From Duncaniella sp. (lineage in GTDB: Bacteria; Bacteroidota; Bacteroidia; Bacteroidales; Muribaculaceae), in assembly GCA_022511285.1 (NCBI GenBank), contig JAFLRW010000007.1, positions 1-26,258 of the forward strand: DNA of 26,258 nt, in the 5' to 3' direction. Made by a program: the position numbers and the translations under genes. Numbering within the stretch: the first letter of the stretch is position 1; each line of letters starts with the position of its first letter. The notes below the pieces were generated by a model. It was not told where the DNA came from, did not search any database, and saw only the letters and a program-made list of their open reading frames with translations. Of the stretch, positions 8,839-16,383 are shown in pieces.

Positions 8839-9500
8839 ACTCTCGGTGTGAGCTTGGCCAGCTCGGCCACGGCGCGAGCCGGGTCGGCGGCGTTAAACAC
8901 ATAGCTGCCGGCCACAAGGATATCGGCGCCGGCATCGACAAGCGCCGGAGCGGTCTGCAGATTGACTCCGCCGTCAACCTCTATGAGGGCCCCGGAGCCC
9001 GTCTCTCTGATGAGCTCGCGCAGACGCACCACCTTCTCAAGCGTGGTGGAGATAAAGCTCTGGCCTCCAAATCCGGGGTTGACGCTCATCAGCAACACCA
9101 TATCCACCTGTGTGATGATATCCTGAAGCATCCCCACCGGGGTGGCGGGATTGAGGGTGACGGCCGGACGCATCCCGGCCCGGCGGATCGACTCCACCAC
9201 TGAGCTCAGATGTGTGCAGGCCTCGGCGTGGACATTCATAAACTCCGCTCCGCAGTCGCGCACCATCCCCACGAATCGCCCCGGGTCGACCACCATCATA
9301 TGGACATCCAACGGCTTGCTGGCAATGGTGGAGATCGACTTGATGATGGGGAAGCCGATGGTGATGTTGGGCACAAAGACGCCGTCCATCACATCAATAT
9401 GGATATACGACGCCTCGGAGCGGTTGACCATATCCACCGCCTCGCCAAGACGGGTGAAGTCTGCCGCAAGGAGCGAGGGGGCCACCTGAGTCTTCGTCAT
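8835..9500 (-). CDS. rpe: Ribulose-phosphate 3-epimerase
   Basis: 221 aa from the ATG at 9500 (MTKTQVAPSLLAADF). The frame is open 22 codons further, but this start gives the family's usual length and a 4-nt overlap with the dedA-family gene. The enzyme interconverts ribulose 5-phosphate and xylulose 5-phosphate in the pentose phosphate pathway. The metal ligands are all present: H34 and D36 in HIDVMDG, H67 in LDVHMMV, and D176 in EVDGGV. The phosphate-binding parts NPGFGGQ and GADILVAGSYVF are also intact. It sits between dedA and queA with overlaps at both ends, so co-translation is likely. Confidence 0.96.
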   Translation of the reverse strand: MTKTQVAPSLLAADFTRLGEAVDMVNRSEASYIHIDVMDGVFVPNITIGFPIIKSISTIASKPLDVHMMVVDPGRFVGMVRDCGAEFMNVHAEACTHLSSVVESIRRAGMRPAVTLNPATPVGMLQDIITQVDMVLLMSVNPGFGGQSFISTTLEKVVRLRELIRETGSGALIEVDGGVNLQTAPALVDAGADILVAGSYVFNAADPARAVAELAKLTPRV

Positions 9501-10192
9501 AGCTGCGTGGGGGTTTGCGGCCGGCGCGCGGGCTTGAAGGCATTGTAGGCTATGATGGCCACACACACCACTCCCAGCGCTATGCCGGCATAAGAAAGAT
9601 AATCATTGTAATGCTTTATGCTCTCATGGAGCTGCGGGCGTGACACCACACGGCCAAGCCACCACCCCATGACGGCAAGCACTATGTTCCAGGTGAGCGC
9701 CCCAAGGGCGGTGAAGGCCACAAACTTGCCGACATTCATCCGTGCCAGTCCGGCGGGAATGGAGATGAGCTGGCGCACGGCGGGAATCAGACGCCCTATG
9801 AAGGTGGAGATGGCGCCGTGGGCGTCGAAATAGTCCTCGGCGCGCTTCACCTTAGCCTCGTCTATGAGGCATGCGTGCCCAAGGCGCGAACCGGCAAAGG
9901 CATAGACCACCGGGCGCCCTATCCTCACGGAGAGCCAATAGTTGATCAACGCGCCGATAACGGCGCCACACGTGGCAAGCAGCACCACGGCATAGATATT
10001 CACTTCATGACTTGTACACGCCAAGTAGGCCGCCGGAGGCACTATCACCTCCGAGGGAAACGGTATAAACGAGCTCTCTACTATCATCAGCCCAAGCACA
10101 AGGAGATAGATCATGGCGGCATCCGCCTCAAAAAAACTCTCCACTATGCCCGTCGGGTCAATCAGAGCCATCGCCGTAATGAGATTTAACAT
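9497..10192 (-). CDS. DedA-family (VTT/SNARE-associated) membrane protein
   Basis: 231 aa with about five hydrophobic segments. The family landmarks are ESSFIPFPSEVIVPPAAYLA, a re-entrant-loop segment with the acidic residue, and FIGRLIPAVRQLISIPAG, carrying the R-x-x-P-x-x-R pattern of DedA proteins. Members are inner-membrane proteins tied to proton-motive-force homeostasis and, for some, to flipping of undecaprenyl phosphate or other lipid carriers. Which role applies here cannot be told. The ATG at 10192 is the first in the frame; a second Met at residue 8 is possible. Its stop overlaps the rpe start by 4 nt. A -7 promoter box lies at 10216-10223. Confidence 0.9.
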   Translation of the reverse strand: MLNLITAMALIDPTGIVESFFEADAAMIYLLVLGLMIVESSFIPFPSEVIVPPAAYLACTSHEVNIYAVVLLATCGAVIGALINYWLSVRIGRPVVYAFAGSRLGHACLIDEAKVKRAEDYFDAHGAISTFIGRLIPAVRQLISIPAGLARMNVGKFVAFTALGALTWNIVLAVMGWWLGRVVSRPQLHESIKHYNDYLSYAGIALGVVCVAIIAYNAFKPARRPQTPTQL

Positions 10193-10215
10193 AGGCTATA
10201 AGGGTTTTCCGACTG

Positions 10216-10223
10216 CAAAGATA
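10216..10223 (-). promoter_or_regulatory. -7 box for the dedA-rpe-queA operon
   Basis: TATCTTTG on the minus strand is a full match to the Bacteroidota -7 consensus, 23 nt before the DedA ATG. No good TTTG lies at the expected -33 distance, so this is a moderate call. Confidence 0.5.
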
Positions 10224-10332
10224 GTGAATTTAATTGAGATTTGGGAATTGAGCAGTCCAACCGCATCAAAATCTTCGCATCTGATCCTCCCCACTCGGCT
10301 TAGTCCGTTGGCCGGTGTCGGGGGGCTGAAAG

Positions 10333-10376
10333 AGCCCCGCCGCGACACACTCTAACCGAGTGAGCGCAACGGGGCT
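10333..10376 (-). terminator. GC-rich terminator hairpin after the 641-aa secreted protein gene
   Basis: AGCCCCG...GCG...ACTC (from 10333) pairs with GAGT...CGC...CGGGGCT (to 10376) around a loop of about five nt, with a few mismatches. It begins about 50 nt past the stop of the minus-strand gene ending at 10427. The downstream T-tract is weak (CTCTTTC), so termination is likely but not certain. It lies in the 234-nt gap before dedA, which otherwise holds only the dedA -7 box and one opposite-strand copy of the octamer (CTGATTAT, 10405-10412). Confidence 0.6.
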
Positions 10377-10426
10377 ACTGATGCCTTAGGCCGCCTATGA
10401 GCGGCTGATTATTTTACGCAAGAGGC

Positions 10427-12352
10427 TTACTTGACAATCACCTTGGTGACCGTAGAGCCCTGCTTGCGGATATAAAGCCCGCCGGCAGGATTCTCCACTC
10501 GGCGTCCCATCAGATCATAGTAAACAGCCTCAGCCTCTACTGTCTCAATCTCCGAGAGTGATGTGGTGTCGCCAATCGCAGCAAGCACAAAGGTCATAGA
10601 AACGACATCGGAATTCTTATTACTATTGGAATTAACAGATGTCAACTCAAACGATGTGGCTTTATCTTCGAAGGTGTATGTGTTATCGGTCTCACTGCAA
10701 TCTGTGCCATTGATGGCAACGTGATTGGCAGCTGTTCCAAGCACATAGCTTGCTGTAATGAAGCTATAACCCTCGGGAGCAGTTACTGTAATAACATTTC
10801 CGTTTGAATTATAGATTCTAAGATTATTTCCATCTTTTTCAGATGTTTTAGTCGGGTAAGTGTTTCCTGTTATAGTAGCAATGGTGCTGAATTCGAGAGC
10901 CTTATCCTGACTAACCCAAGTTATAGTCTTATCTTTGCCATAGGTGAGATCTTCCTGATCTTTCATAATCACAGTTGCGGTAACTGTCTGAGGAGTCTCG
11001 GGGGCTTCGACTACATTAAACATATAATCCTCGAGCTCCTCGCTATCTTCGAGGCCCTCTTTAGTTGCCCAACCGGTGATACTTACAAGGCCGATCATCT
11101 CGTCGGTGAGAGTGAAGGTGTAGGGCAGCGGCTCATCTTCAAGATCAATTTGTTCGGCCTCTTCAAACTCAATATATCCGTTGAAGAGAGCGCCCTCGGT
11201 GGCGCAGCTGATGGTGACGGTTGTGCCAACATACACATCGGCACCCTCTTCAACACTTACCACAGGCGTGGCCACCTGGGTTTCGGGCTCCTCAGGGGAG
11301 TTTGTTTTGCCGTAGTAGGTGAACGATGCAAACTGAGCGTTGTATTTGGTGGTGTTGGACTCAACCTTGTAGACAGTACCGGCGGCCTGGAGCTCGGCGG
11401 GGATTTCGACTACATAGGTGTTGCTTTGAATGTTGACTTTGTAGTTATCAGCAATTTTTGTGTCGCCGGCATAGATGTTGACGGTGTTTAGGTCGTTTTC
11501 AGAGCAACTGCCGGTTGTGGTGAGGCTGAGGGCGGTGCAGTTGTAGGGGAGAGCGAATGAGATGTAGGCGCCTTCGTAGTTTTTGCCGTTCACCATCAGA
11601 TAGCCGTTGGTGGTGTAGCAGCCCATAATCTCGTAGGTGATATTGGTGTCGGTAGCGGTGTATTCAGTGGGCGTCGTGGGAACTTTGGCAGAGCCTTCAG
11701 GGAATCCGAGGCCATTATTGAATATCTGAATGCGTGCATCACCCTTGGGGTCGTCGGAATCGTCGGTGTCGATGGGATCGTCGGTGTCCGGGGTCTCCAC
11801 TTCAGCTACAAGCTTGTAAACACGAGAGATTTGTATAGCCCCTCCGGTTGCAGAGGATGAAGCATAGTAAGAGAATATTGGATTAATAGAATTAGCATTA
11901 GAATTGACATTATACAATAACGCATTCCTGTTCTCCTGATTACATACGATTCCGTTATTAGTAATATTTACAGAAGTTCCATTTGTCTCTGCTGGATTTG
12001 TTGTTGTTATTGTCTTCAGTTGATTGCTATTTGTACTTGAAGAATACAAATAATCATTTTCCCCTACTTTGAGAAGAAAAGGATAACCTGACGCGGTCGA
12101 TTCCGCAAGCGTGATAACCTGCACATCATCGCTCGCCTCAACAATATTATCCTTCACATCAACGCTTACTGCTTTACGGTTACTACTATTCTGCGTTGTA
12201 CCGAGAGCATACGTTTGGCCATTGTTTACAATTATAATCTGGTCACCCACTTTTAGGGTAGAGGCATCAGTGACCAACTGATACTTATCGCCGGCCAATG
12301 CTGAGAGCACAGCGACAAGGGCTAATGAGAGGGTGAGTAGTAGTCTTCTCAT
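10427..12352 (-). CDS. Large acidic secreted protein with sorting-like C-terminus, function unknown
   Basis: 641 aa from the ATG at 12352. MRRLLLTLSLALVAVLSALA is a good signal peptide; 35 open codons upstream lack one. Residues 21-182 form a Thr/Ser/Asn-rich beta-type module (LVTDASTLKVGDQIIIVN) seen at the N-terminus of various Bacteroidota secreted proteins. An Asp-rich linker follows (186-202). A second beta module covers about 205-345. A segment at about 361-448 (ATPVVSVEEGADVYVGTTVT...) resembles the chitobiase/hexosaminidase C-terminal fold. Another beta module spans about 458-592. The end, YYDLMGRRV...GGLYIRKQGSTVTKVIVK, resembles a type IX sorting domain. No catalytic signature was recognised, so an adhesin or carbohydrate-binding surface protein is only a guess. 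The 5' half is visibly more AT-rich than its neighbours. Confidence 0.85.
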   Translation of the reverse strand: MRRLLLTLSLALVAVLSALAGDKYQLVTDASTLKVGDQIIIVNNGQTYALGTTQNSSNRKAVSVDVKDNIVEASDDVQVITLAESTASGYPFLLKVGENDYLYSSSTNSNQLKTITTTNPAETNGTSVNITNNGIVCNQENRNALLYNVNSNANSINPIFSYYASSSATGGAIQISRVYKLVAEVETPDTDDPIDTDDSDDPKGDARIQIFNNGLGFPEGSAKVPTTPTEYTATDTNITYEIMGCYTTNGYLMVNGKNYEGAYISFALPYNCTALSLTTTGSCSENDLNTVNIYAGDTKIADNYKVNIQSNTYVVEIPAELQAAGTVYKVESNTTKYNAQFASFTYYGKTNSPEEPETQVATPVVSVEEGADVYVGTTVTISCATEGALFNGYIEFEEAEQIDLEDEPLPYTFTLTDEMIGLVSITGWATKEGLEDSEELEDYMFNVVEAPETPQTVTATVIMKDQEDLTYGKDKTITWVSQDKALEFSTIATITGNTYPTKTSEKDGNNLRIYNSNGNVITVTAPEGYSFITASYVLGTAANHVAINGTDCSETDNTYTFEDKATSFELTSVNSNSNKNSDVVSMTFVLAAIGDTTSLSEIETVEAEAVYYDLMGRRVENPAGGLYIRKQGSTVTKVIVK

Positions 12353-12418
12353 AGTGAATAGTTTTTGTGGAGTTATTAATTGTGTTTTATGATATAGGCA
12401 AGAACATAAACCAAAACA

Positions 12419-12426
12419 CAAAATTA
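12419..12426 (-). promoter_or_regulatory. -7 box for the 641-aa secreted protein gene
   Basis: TAATTTTG on the minus strand fits TAnnTTTG fully and would give a leader of about 60 nt before the ATG at 12352. No clear TTTG is found 19-21 nt upstream. Confidence 0.45.
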
Positions 12427-12512
12427 CACATTTTTTAACACCTCCACGACCCCACAACGTTAAATATTATTAAATCCCACCCCCACCCCCCATATCCCAA
12501 TCAGAAAGGAGC

Positions 12513-12650
12513 GTAATCAGATAATCAGTTAATCAGATAGGGGTGGGGTGTAATCAGTTAATCAGATGGGGGAGGGTGTAATCAGATAATCAGTTAATCA
12601 GATGGGGGTGGCGTAACCAGATAATCAGTTAATCAGATGGGGATGGGAAT
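12513..12650. repeat. Higher-order tandem repeat: two or three octamers plus a G-rich spacer
   Basis: There are four imperfect units of about 28-37 nt. Each unit is two or three octamers in the order GTAATCAG, ATAATCAG, TTAATCAG, followed by a G-rich spacer such as ATGGGGGTGG. Units start at 12513, 12550, 12578 and 12613. The second unit lacks the middle octamer, and the fourth has GTAACCAG. A shorter fifth copy lies at 12810-12847. Spacers are near-identical and not unique, so this is not a CRISPR array. No gene is visible in 12353-12841. Confidence 0.9.
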
Positions 12651-12676
12651 GTAATGTGCCAAAAAGATTTTTTCTC

Positions 12677-12779
12677 CGAAAGTTTGCCGAAAGTTTGTTT
12701 TTCGCGAACTTTCAGCAAACTTCCGGCGAACTTTCGCAAACTTCCGGCAAACTTCCGGCAAACTTTCGGCAAACTTTCG
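12677..12779. repeat. 11-bp repeat array forming a long hairpin
   Basis: The unit CAAACTTTCGG (variants CAAACTTCCGG, CGAACTTTCAG, and a 10-bp CGAACTTTCG) is repeated seven times head to tail in 12705-12779. Two inverted units lie at 12677-12697. The segment 12677-12697 is an exact 21-bp inverted copy of 12759-12779, so the region can fold into a long hairpin or, with inner units, several alternative ones. It lies downstream of the PtmE-like gene on the minus strand and upstream of the secreted-protein gene. It may act as a terminator, but it is far larger than the usual intrinsic terminator. Confidence 0.9.
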
Positions 12780-12809
12780 AGATGATTTATGCTCATATAG
12801 TGGCCGGGC

Positions 12810-12847
12810 GTAATCAGATAATCAGATGGGGGTGGGTGTAATCAGTT
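12810..12847. repeat. Octamer repeats reaching the stop codon of the PtmE-like gene
   Basis: GTAATCAG, ATAATCAG, a G-rich spacer, then GTAATCAG whose reverse complement contains the TGA stop (12842-12844) of the minus-strand gene. It is the fifth copy of the composite repeat at 12513-12650. Confidence 0.85.
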
Positions 12848-13873
12848 GGTGAGGGTGCATGCTCGGGAGTAGTCGGCGGGGGAGCCGATGTCGATCCAGG
12901 TGCCTGAGATGGGGAAGAAGGTGACGGTGAGTCCGGAGCGAATGGCGCTCTCGATGAGGTCGGTGGCGTCTGTGCGCACTGCTGCGGGGAGTGAGCGCAG
13001 GAGTGAGTTGTCAATGATGTAGATGCCGGCGTTGGCATAGTAGGAGTAGGATGGCTTCTCCTCGAGGCCTACGACTGAGGGGCCTTGGGTGGAGAGGATG
13101 GCGTAGGGGATGGAGACGTCGTAGGGGATTGCGGCAATGGTGATGTCGGCCGCGTGGGCACGGTGGTGGATGTACATATCCTCTAAGGAGATGGATGTGA
13201 GGAGGTCGGCGTTCATCACTATTGAGGCCCCCGAGGGTGGGATGTCGCAGAGGGCTGCGGCGCCTATGGTGCCCAATGGTTCGAGTTCGCGGACGGTCTT
13301 GACTTCCGAGCCTTGGAAATGGGCCTCAATCTGCTCGGCCAGGTAGTTGACGGTCACGGAGATATCTGTGATGCCTGCGCGGCGCAGGAGGTCGATGTTG
13401 TGGTCGATGATGGCACGTGATCCCACCGGGAGGAGAGGCTTTGGGGTGGTGAGGGTGAGGGGGCGGAGGCGTTCGCCCTTGCCTCCGGCCATCAGGATTG
13501 CCGAGAGGGGTAGGCGCGAGGGGGTGTGGAGAGTGTCGATGAGGTCGACGAGGGCTCCGGAGGGGTCGGTGACCGGGATGAGCCGTAGGCCACGGCGGCG
13601 CATGTCGCGGAGAGTGTCCACGGCATCGCCGAGGGCGGGGATGGCGCTGAAGGCGGTGTGCATAGCGAGGCTGACCTGAGAGGAAAGGCTGAGTCCGCGG
13701 AGCTGTGCGCGGCGGATGTCGCCGTCGGTAAGGGTGCCGACCACAAGGCCTGAGGGGTCGGTGACCACAAGGGCCATGGCCTCGCCCGAGGGGAGAGCGT
13801 TGAGGCGGTCAAGCGCCTCGAGGATGGAGCATTGGGAGGCGATGGTGTGGAGTTGGATTCTATACTTGTCCAT
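12842..13873 (-). CDS. CBS-domain sugar-1-phosphate nucleotidyltransferase (PtmE type)
   Basis: 343 aa from the ATG at 13873 (MDKYRIQLH); a TTG start 7 codons upstream is less likely. Residues 1-115 are a pair of CBS domains (VVTDPSGLVVGTLTDGDIRR; IPVTDPSGALVDLID). Residues 123-343 are a nucleotidyltransferase with the signature AILMAGGKGERLRPLT (125-140) and PKPLLPVG. The layout matches PtmE-like enzymes, which make GDP-glucosamine for legionaminic acid in Campylobacter. The two genes just upstream encode a CMP-sugar synthetase and a hydrolysing 2-epimerase, supporting a nonulosonic acid role. Its start overlaps the end of the cytidylyltransferase gene by 14 nt. Other sugar-1-phosphate substrates (mannose, heptose) remain possible. 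Confidence 0.85.
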   Translation of the reverse strand: MDKYRIQLHTIASQCSILEALDRLNALPSGEAMALVVTDPSGLVVGTLTDGDIRRAQLRGLSLSSQVSLAMHTAFSAIPALGDAVDTLRDMRRRGLRLIPVTDPSGALVDLIDTLHTPSRLPLSAILMAGGKGERLRPLTLTTPKPLLPVGSRAIIDHNIDLLRRAGITDISVTVNYLAEQIEAHFQGSEVKTVRELEPLGTIGAAALCDIPPSGASIVMNADLLTSISLEDMYIHHRAHAADITIAAIPYDVSIPYAILSTQGPSVVGLEEKPSYSYYANAGIYIIDNSLLRSLPAAVRTDATDLIESAIRSGLTVTFFPISGTWIDIGSPADYSRACTLTN

Positions 13874-14555
13874 AGCGCATAATGGTTTCGGCAATGAGCC
13901 AGTCGATGGGAGAGTCGAGGTCGATGCTGCGTTCGCGTGGCATCACCACCGGGACTCGCCGCTCGAACGCACCCAGAGGGCGGGCACGGAGGGAGTCGGG
14001 GTTGATGGCATAGACGGCTCCATTCATCTGGAAGGCTTGGGGAGCATCCTGGCGGCGTGTGATGAGCCCGTCGCCTTTAGCCACCCGTAGGAAACCCTCG
14101 GGGGAGGTCTCGAAGCAGTCGTAGTAGGGGTTGGCGGCGGCCTGAGTGACCGTTACGGCCATGTCGATATCGGGGGAGTAGGCCCGGAGGGTGCGTTGGA
14201 TGTCGGCGGCGGAGCGGAGCGGCGAGGTGGGCTGCAGGAGGAGGATGCAGTCGTAATGGATGGATTGGGTGTCGGCCCAGCGCATCACGTCGAGCATCAC
14301 GGAGCGCGAGGAGATGTCGTCGCCCCCCAAGCTCGCGGGGCGCATATAAGGGACCGGAAGGTTGCAAATGCTTTGGGCCACGGAGGCAATCTCGGCAGAA
14401 TCAGTGGAGAGGATGATGCGGGAGTCGGGGGCCACGGAGCGGGCCAGGTCAATGGTATATGCTATGAGGGGGCGTCCGCACAGGGGCTTGATATTTTTCC
14501 CCGGGATTCCTTTGCTACCCCCTCGGGCCGGGATGATGACGAGAGGCGAGCTCAT
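13860..14555 (-). CDS. CMP-nonulosonate (acylneuraminate/legionaminate) cytidylyltransferase
   Basis: 231 aa, normal for the NeuA/LegF/PtmB group. It activates a nine-carbon sialic- or legionaminic-type acid with CTP before transfer to a surface glycan. The N-terminal ARGGSKGIPGKN (10-21) is the CTP-binding signature. Further family segments are KPLCGRPLIAYTI, STDSAEIA, LLQPTSPLRS and FQMNGAVYAI. The ATG at 14555 overlaps the stop of the upstream epimerase gene by 4 nt (ATGA). Which acid it activates cannot be decided from the sequence; the PtmE-like partner leans towards legionaminate. A KDO cytidylyltransferase is excluded by the motif set. Confidence 0.9.
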   Translation of the reverse strand: MSSPLVIIPARGGSKGIPGKNIKPLCGRPLIAYTIDLARSVAPDSRIILSTDSAEIASVAQSICNLPVPYMRPASLGGDDISSRSVMLDVMRWADTQSIHYDCILLLQPTSPLRSAADIQRTLRAYSPDIDMAVTVTQAAANPYYDCFETSPEGFLRVAKGDGLITRRQDAPQAFQMNGAVYAINPDSLRARPLGAFERRVPVVMPRERSIDLDSPIDWLIAETIMRYGQV

Positions 14556-15715
14556 AGGTCGTGGAACTTTTTGGATTTGAGGGTTGAGAGAGGGGTTAGG
14601 GCTATGGCATCGGAGATGAGGCGGAGCGTGTCGGGGCGTGCGTAGGGGTTAGGCTCGGAGCGAGCCAGGAGGCGCATTTCGGGGGATAGAGCTCGCTCGA
14701 TGGCCTCGGCAATCTCGGAAGCAGAGTCGCCCGAATGAATCACAGAGGGGCCGGCAATGCGTCCGCGCTGACGGATGCCGATATCCACCGTCGGGATGGC
14801 CATAGAGGGGACTTCGACTATACCGCTCGAGGAGTTGCCGACGACGGCCGCGACACAGGTCAGGGCCGCGACATAGCGCACACGCCCGAGAGACGGAATC
14901 ACCTTCACGCGGGCGGGACGGGCTGCGGCATAGCGCTCGATACGGTCAATAATCTCGCGTCCGCGCGCATCGTTGTTGGGATATGTGATGAGCAGGCGAT
15001 GGTCAGGGAAGCGGTCGAGGGCCTCGAGGAGCGCATCGCAGCGGATGGCGGGCGCGATGGGGTCGAGGGTGGCGGGATGGAAGGTGACGAGCAGCGACTC
15101 AGGGGGGAGCGAGAAATCAATGGAGCGTTCCAGCTCGGCGCGTGAGAGTCGAGGCGTGTTGAGCATATTCCAGACACCGATGGCACCGGTGTTGATGACC
15201 CGTTCGGGTTCCTCGCCCATGGCAATGACACGGCGGCGGTAAGGCTCGGTGGCCGTGAGGTGGAGGGCCGACATCTTGGTGATGGCGTGGCGGATAGAAT
15301 CGTCGATGGCCCCCTCGGATATTTCGCCACCGGCAATGTGGACAACAGGCACCCCGGTGATAAGCGCTGCCGTGGCAGTGGCGAGCATCTCGAAGCGGTC
15401 GCCAAGAATCACGATAAGGTCGGGGGCCAGTCGGGAAAGCTCGCGCGCCATCCCCTGCATACATCCGGCCATAGCGTCGACGGTGGCGAGCGGAGTGTCG
15501 GTGGACGGCGGCATAGGCACCGTGACGACATCGCCAAACCCATCGGCCTGAATCTCGGAGAGTGTGGCTCCATACTGAGGGAGGAGGTGCATATTAGTGG
15601 CCAGAACCGCCACACGGCAGTCGGGGCGAGCGGCCAGGGAGCGGGCGATGGGGCTAAGGAGACCCCAGTCGGCACGAGTGCCTGTGGCAATGGCTATGGT
15701 GCGAACGGACGGCAT
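14552..15715 (-). CDS. UDP/GDP-sugar 2-epimerase, hydrolysing (NeuC/LegG family)
   Basis: 387 aa, typical length. NeuC hydrolyses UDP-GlcNAc to ManNAc plus UDP; LegG acts similarly on a nucleotide-linked diacetamido-trideoxy sugar. Landmarks are TGTRADWGLLSPI (11-23), GDRFEM (105-110), HIAGGEISEGAIDDSIRHAI (126-145) and the late GNSSSGIVEVPS nucleotide-binding loop. The acidic residues E131 and E134 sit in the epimerase active-site region. The start overlaps the stop of yggS by one base (TGATG) and the end overlaps the cytidylyltransferase. The GEISEGAIDDSIRHAITK block is the hydrolysing type and differs from the non-hydrolysing WecB. NeuC versus LegG is not resolved. Confidence 0.9.
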   Translation of the reverse strand: MPSVRTIAIATGTRADWGLLSPIARSLAARPDCRVAVLATNMHLLPQYGATLSEIQADGFGDVVTVPMPPSTDTPLATVDAMAGCMQGMARELSRLAPDLIVILGDRFEMLATATAALITGVPVVHIAGGEISEGAIDDSIRHAITKMSALHLTATEPYRRRVIAMGEEPERVINTGAIGVWNMLNTPRLSRAELERSIDFSLPPESLLVTFHPATLDPIAPAIRCDALLEALDRFPDHRLLITYPNNDARGREIIDRIERYAAARPARVKVIPSLGRVRYVAALTCVAAVVGNSSSGIVEVPSMAIPTVDIGIRQRGRIAGPSVIHSGDSASEIAEAIERALSPEMRLLARSEPNPYARPDTLRLISDAIALTPLSTLKSKKFHDL

Positions 15716-16383
15716 CAGATGTTCCTTTCTCCAAAAATAGTGGTGCCGACCCTAATCATGTTGCTCCCGCGGGCCACCGCCAACGGCCAGTCGTGGCTCA
15801 TGCCCATGCTCAGCACCTTAAATTCGGGGTGATCATTCAAGACGCCGAGTCGCAACGAATCGAACACAGAGCGGATTGAAGCAAAGTCACGGCTAATGCG
15901 CTCTGTGTCGTCGGTGTTTGAGGCCATCCCCATCACTCCTGCAATCTCGACAGCCGAGAGCGAGCTGACCAGCTCGGGGGTGAGCTCACGCTCAATCTCG
16001 GCGGGCGTGAAGCCGAACTTCGTCTCCTCGCGGGCCACGTGAATCTGCAGGAGCACTTTAATGCGGCGGGAAGCGCGACAGGCCTCGGCGTCGACGGCCC
16101 GGAGCAGGCGGATGGAGTCGATGCTGTGAATCATCGAAGCAACGGCCACCACGGGGCGCACCTTGTTGGACTGCAGATGGCCGATGAAGTGCCACTCAGT
16201 GTCGGGCGGCATCGCGGCAGCCTTGAGCGCAAGCTCCTGAGCGCGGCTCTCGCCGAATATGCGCTGACCGGCATCGTAGGCTTGGCAGAGCAACTCCAGA
16301 GGGTGGAATTTCGACACGGCCACCAGCGTCACCCCTTGTGGGAGCGACCGACGCAGAGAGAGGAGATTGCCGGCCACGGACAT
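15715..16383 (-). CDS. YggS/PROSC-family PLP homeostasis protein
   Basis: 222 aa, the usual length. It binds pyridoxal 5'-phosphate and buffers free PLP and amino/keto-acid balance in the cytoplasm; no enzyme activity is established for the family. VTLVAVSKFHPLE carries the Schiff-base lysine K25. FGESRAQEL, WHFIGHLQSNKVR, HSIDS, LLQIHVAREETKFGF and the C-terminal LSMGMSHDWPLAV and GTTIFGER are all family motifs. It is one base out of phase with both neighbours (stop/start overlaps), so it is co-translated between the DUF4494 gene and the epimerase gene. pdxJ further up the same run makes the PLP-pathway context notable. Confidence 0.93.
   Translation of the reverse strand: MSVAGNLLSLRRSLPQGVTLVAVSKFHPLELLCQAYDAGQRIFGESRAQELALKAAAMPPDTEWHFIGHLQSNKVRPVVAVASMIHSIDSIRLLRAVDAEACRASRRIKVLLQIHVAREETKFGFTPAEIERELTPELVSSLSAVEIAGVMGMASNTDDTERISRDFASIRSVFDSLRLGVLNDHPEFKVLSMGMSHDWPLAVARGSNMIRVGTTIFGERNI

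Noticed and set aside
12513..12650. CRISPR array
   Set aside because: The parts between octamers are near-identical G-rich spacers of about 10-14 nt, not unique 30-nt spacers, and no cas gene is near.
12656..12841. 61-codon plus-strand open frame in the repeat intergene
   Set aside because: It runs through the 11-bp and 8-bp repeats, whose periods are not multiples of three, so no peptide repeat results. It has no family resemblance and overlaps the end of the PtmE-like transcript.
12513..12847. Replication origin or plasmid iterons
   Set aside because: Direct repeats are present, but there is no dnaA, dnaN or rep gene and no clear DnaA box cluster; the context is ordinary chromosomal genes.
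15260..15832. 190-codon plus-strand open frame opposite the NeuC/LegG-like gene
   Set aside because: It is Gly/His-rich with no recognisable domain, and is a shadow of the epimerase gene.
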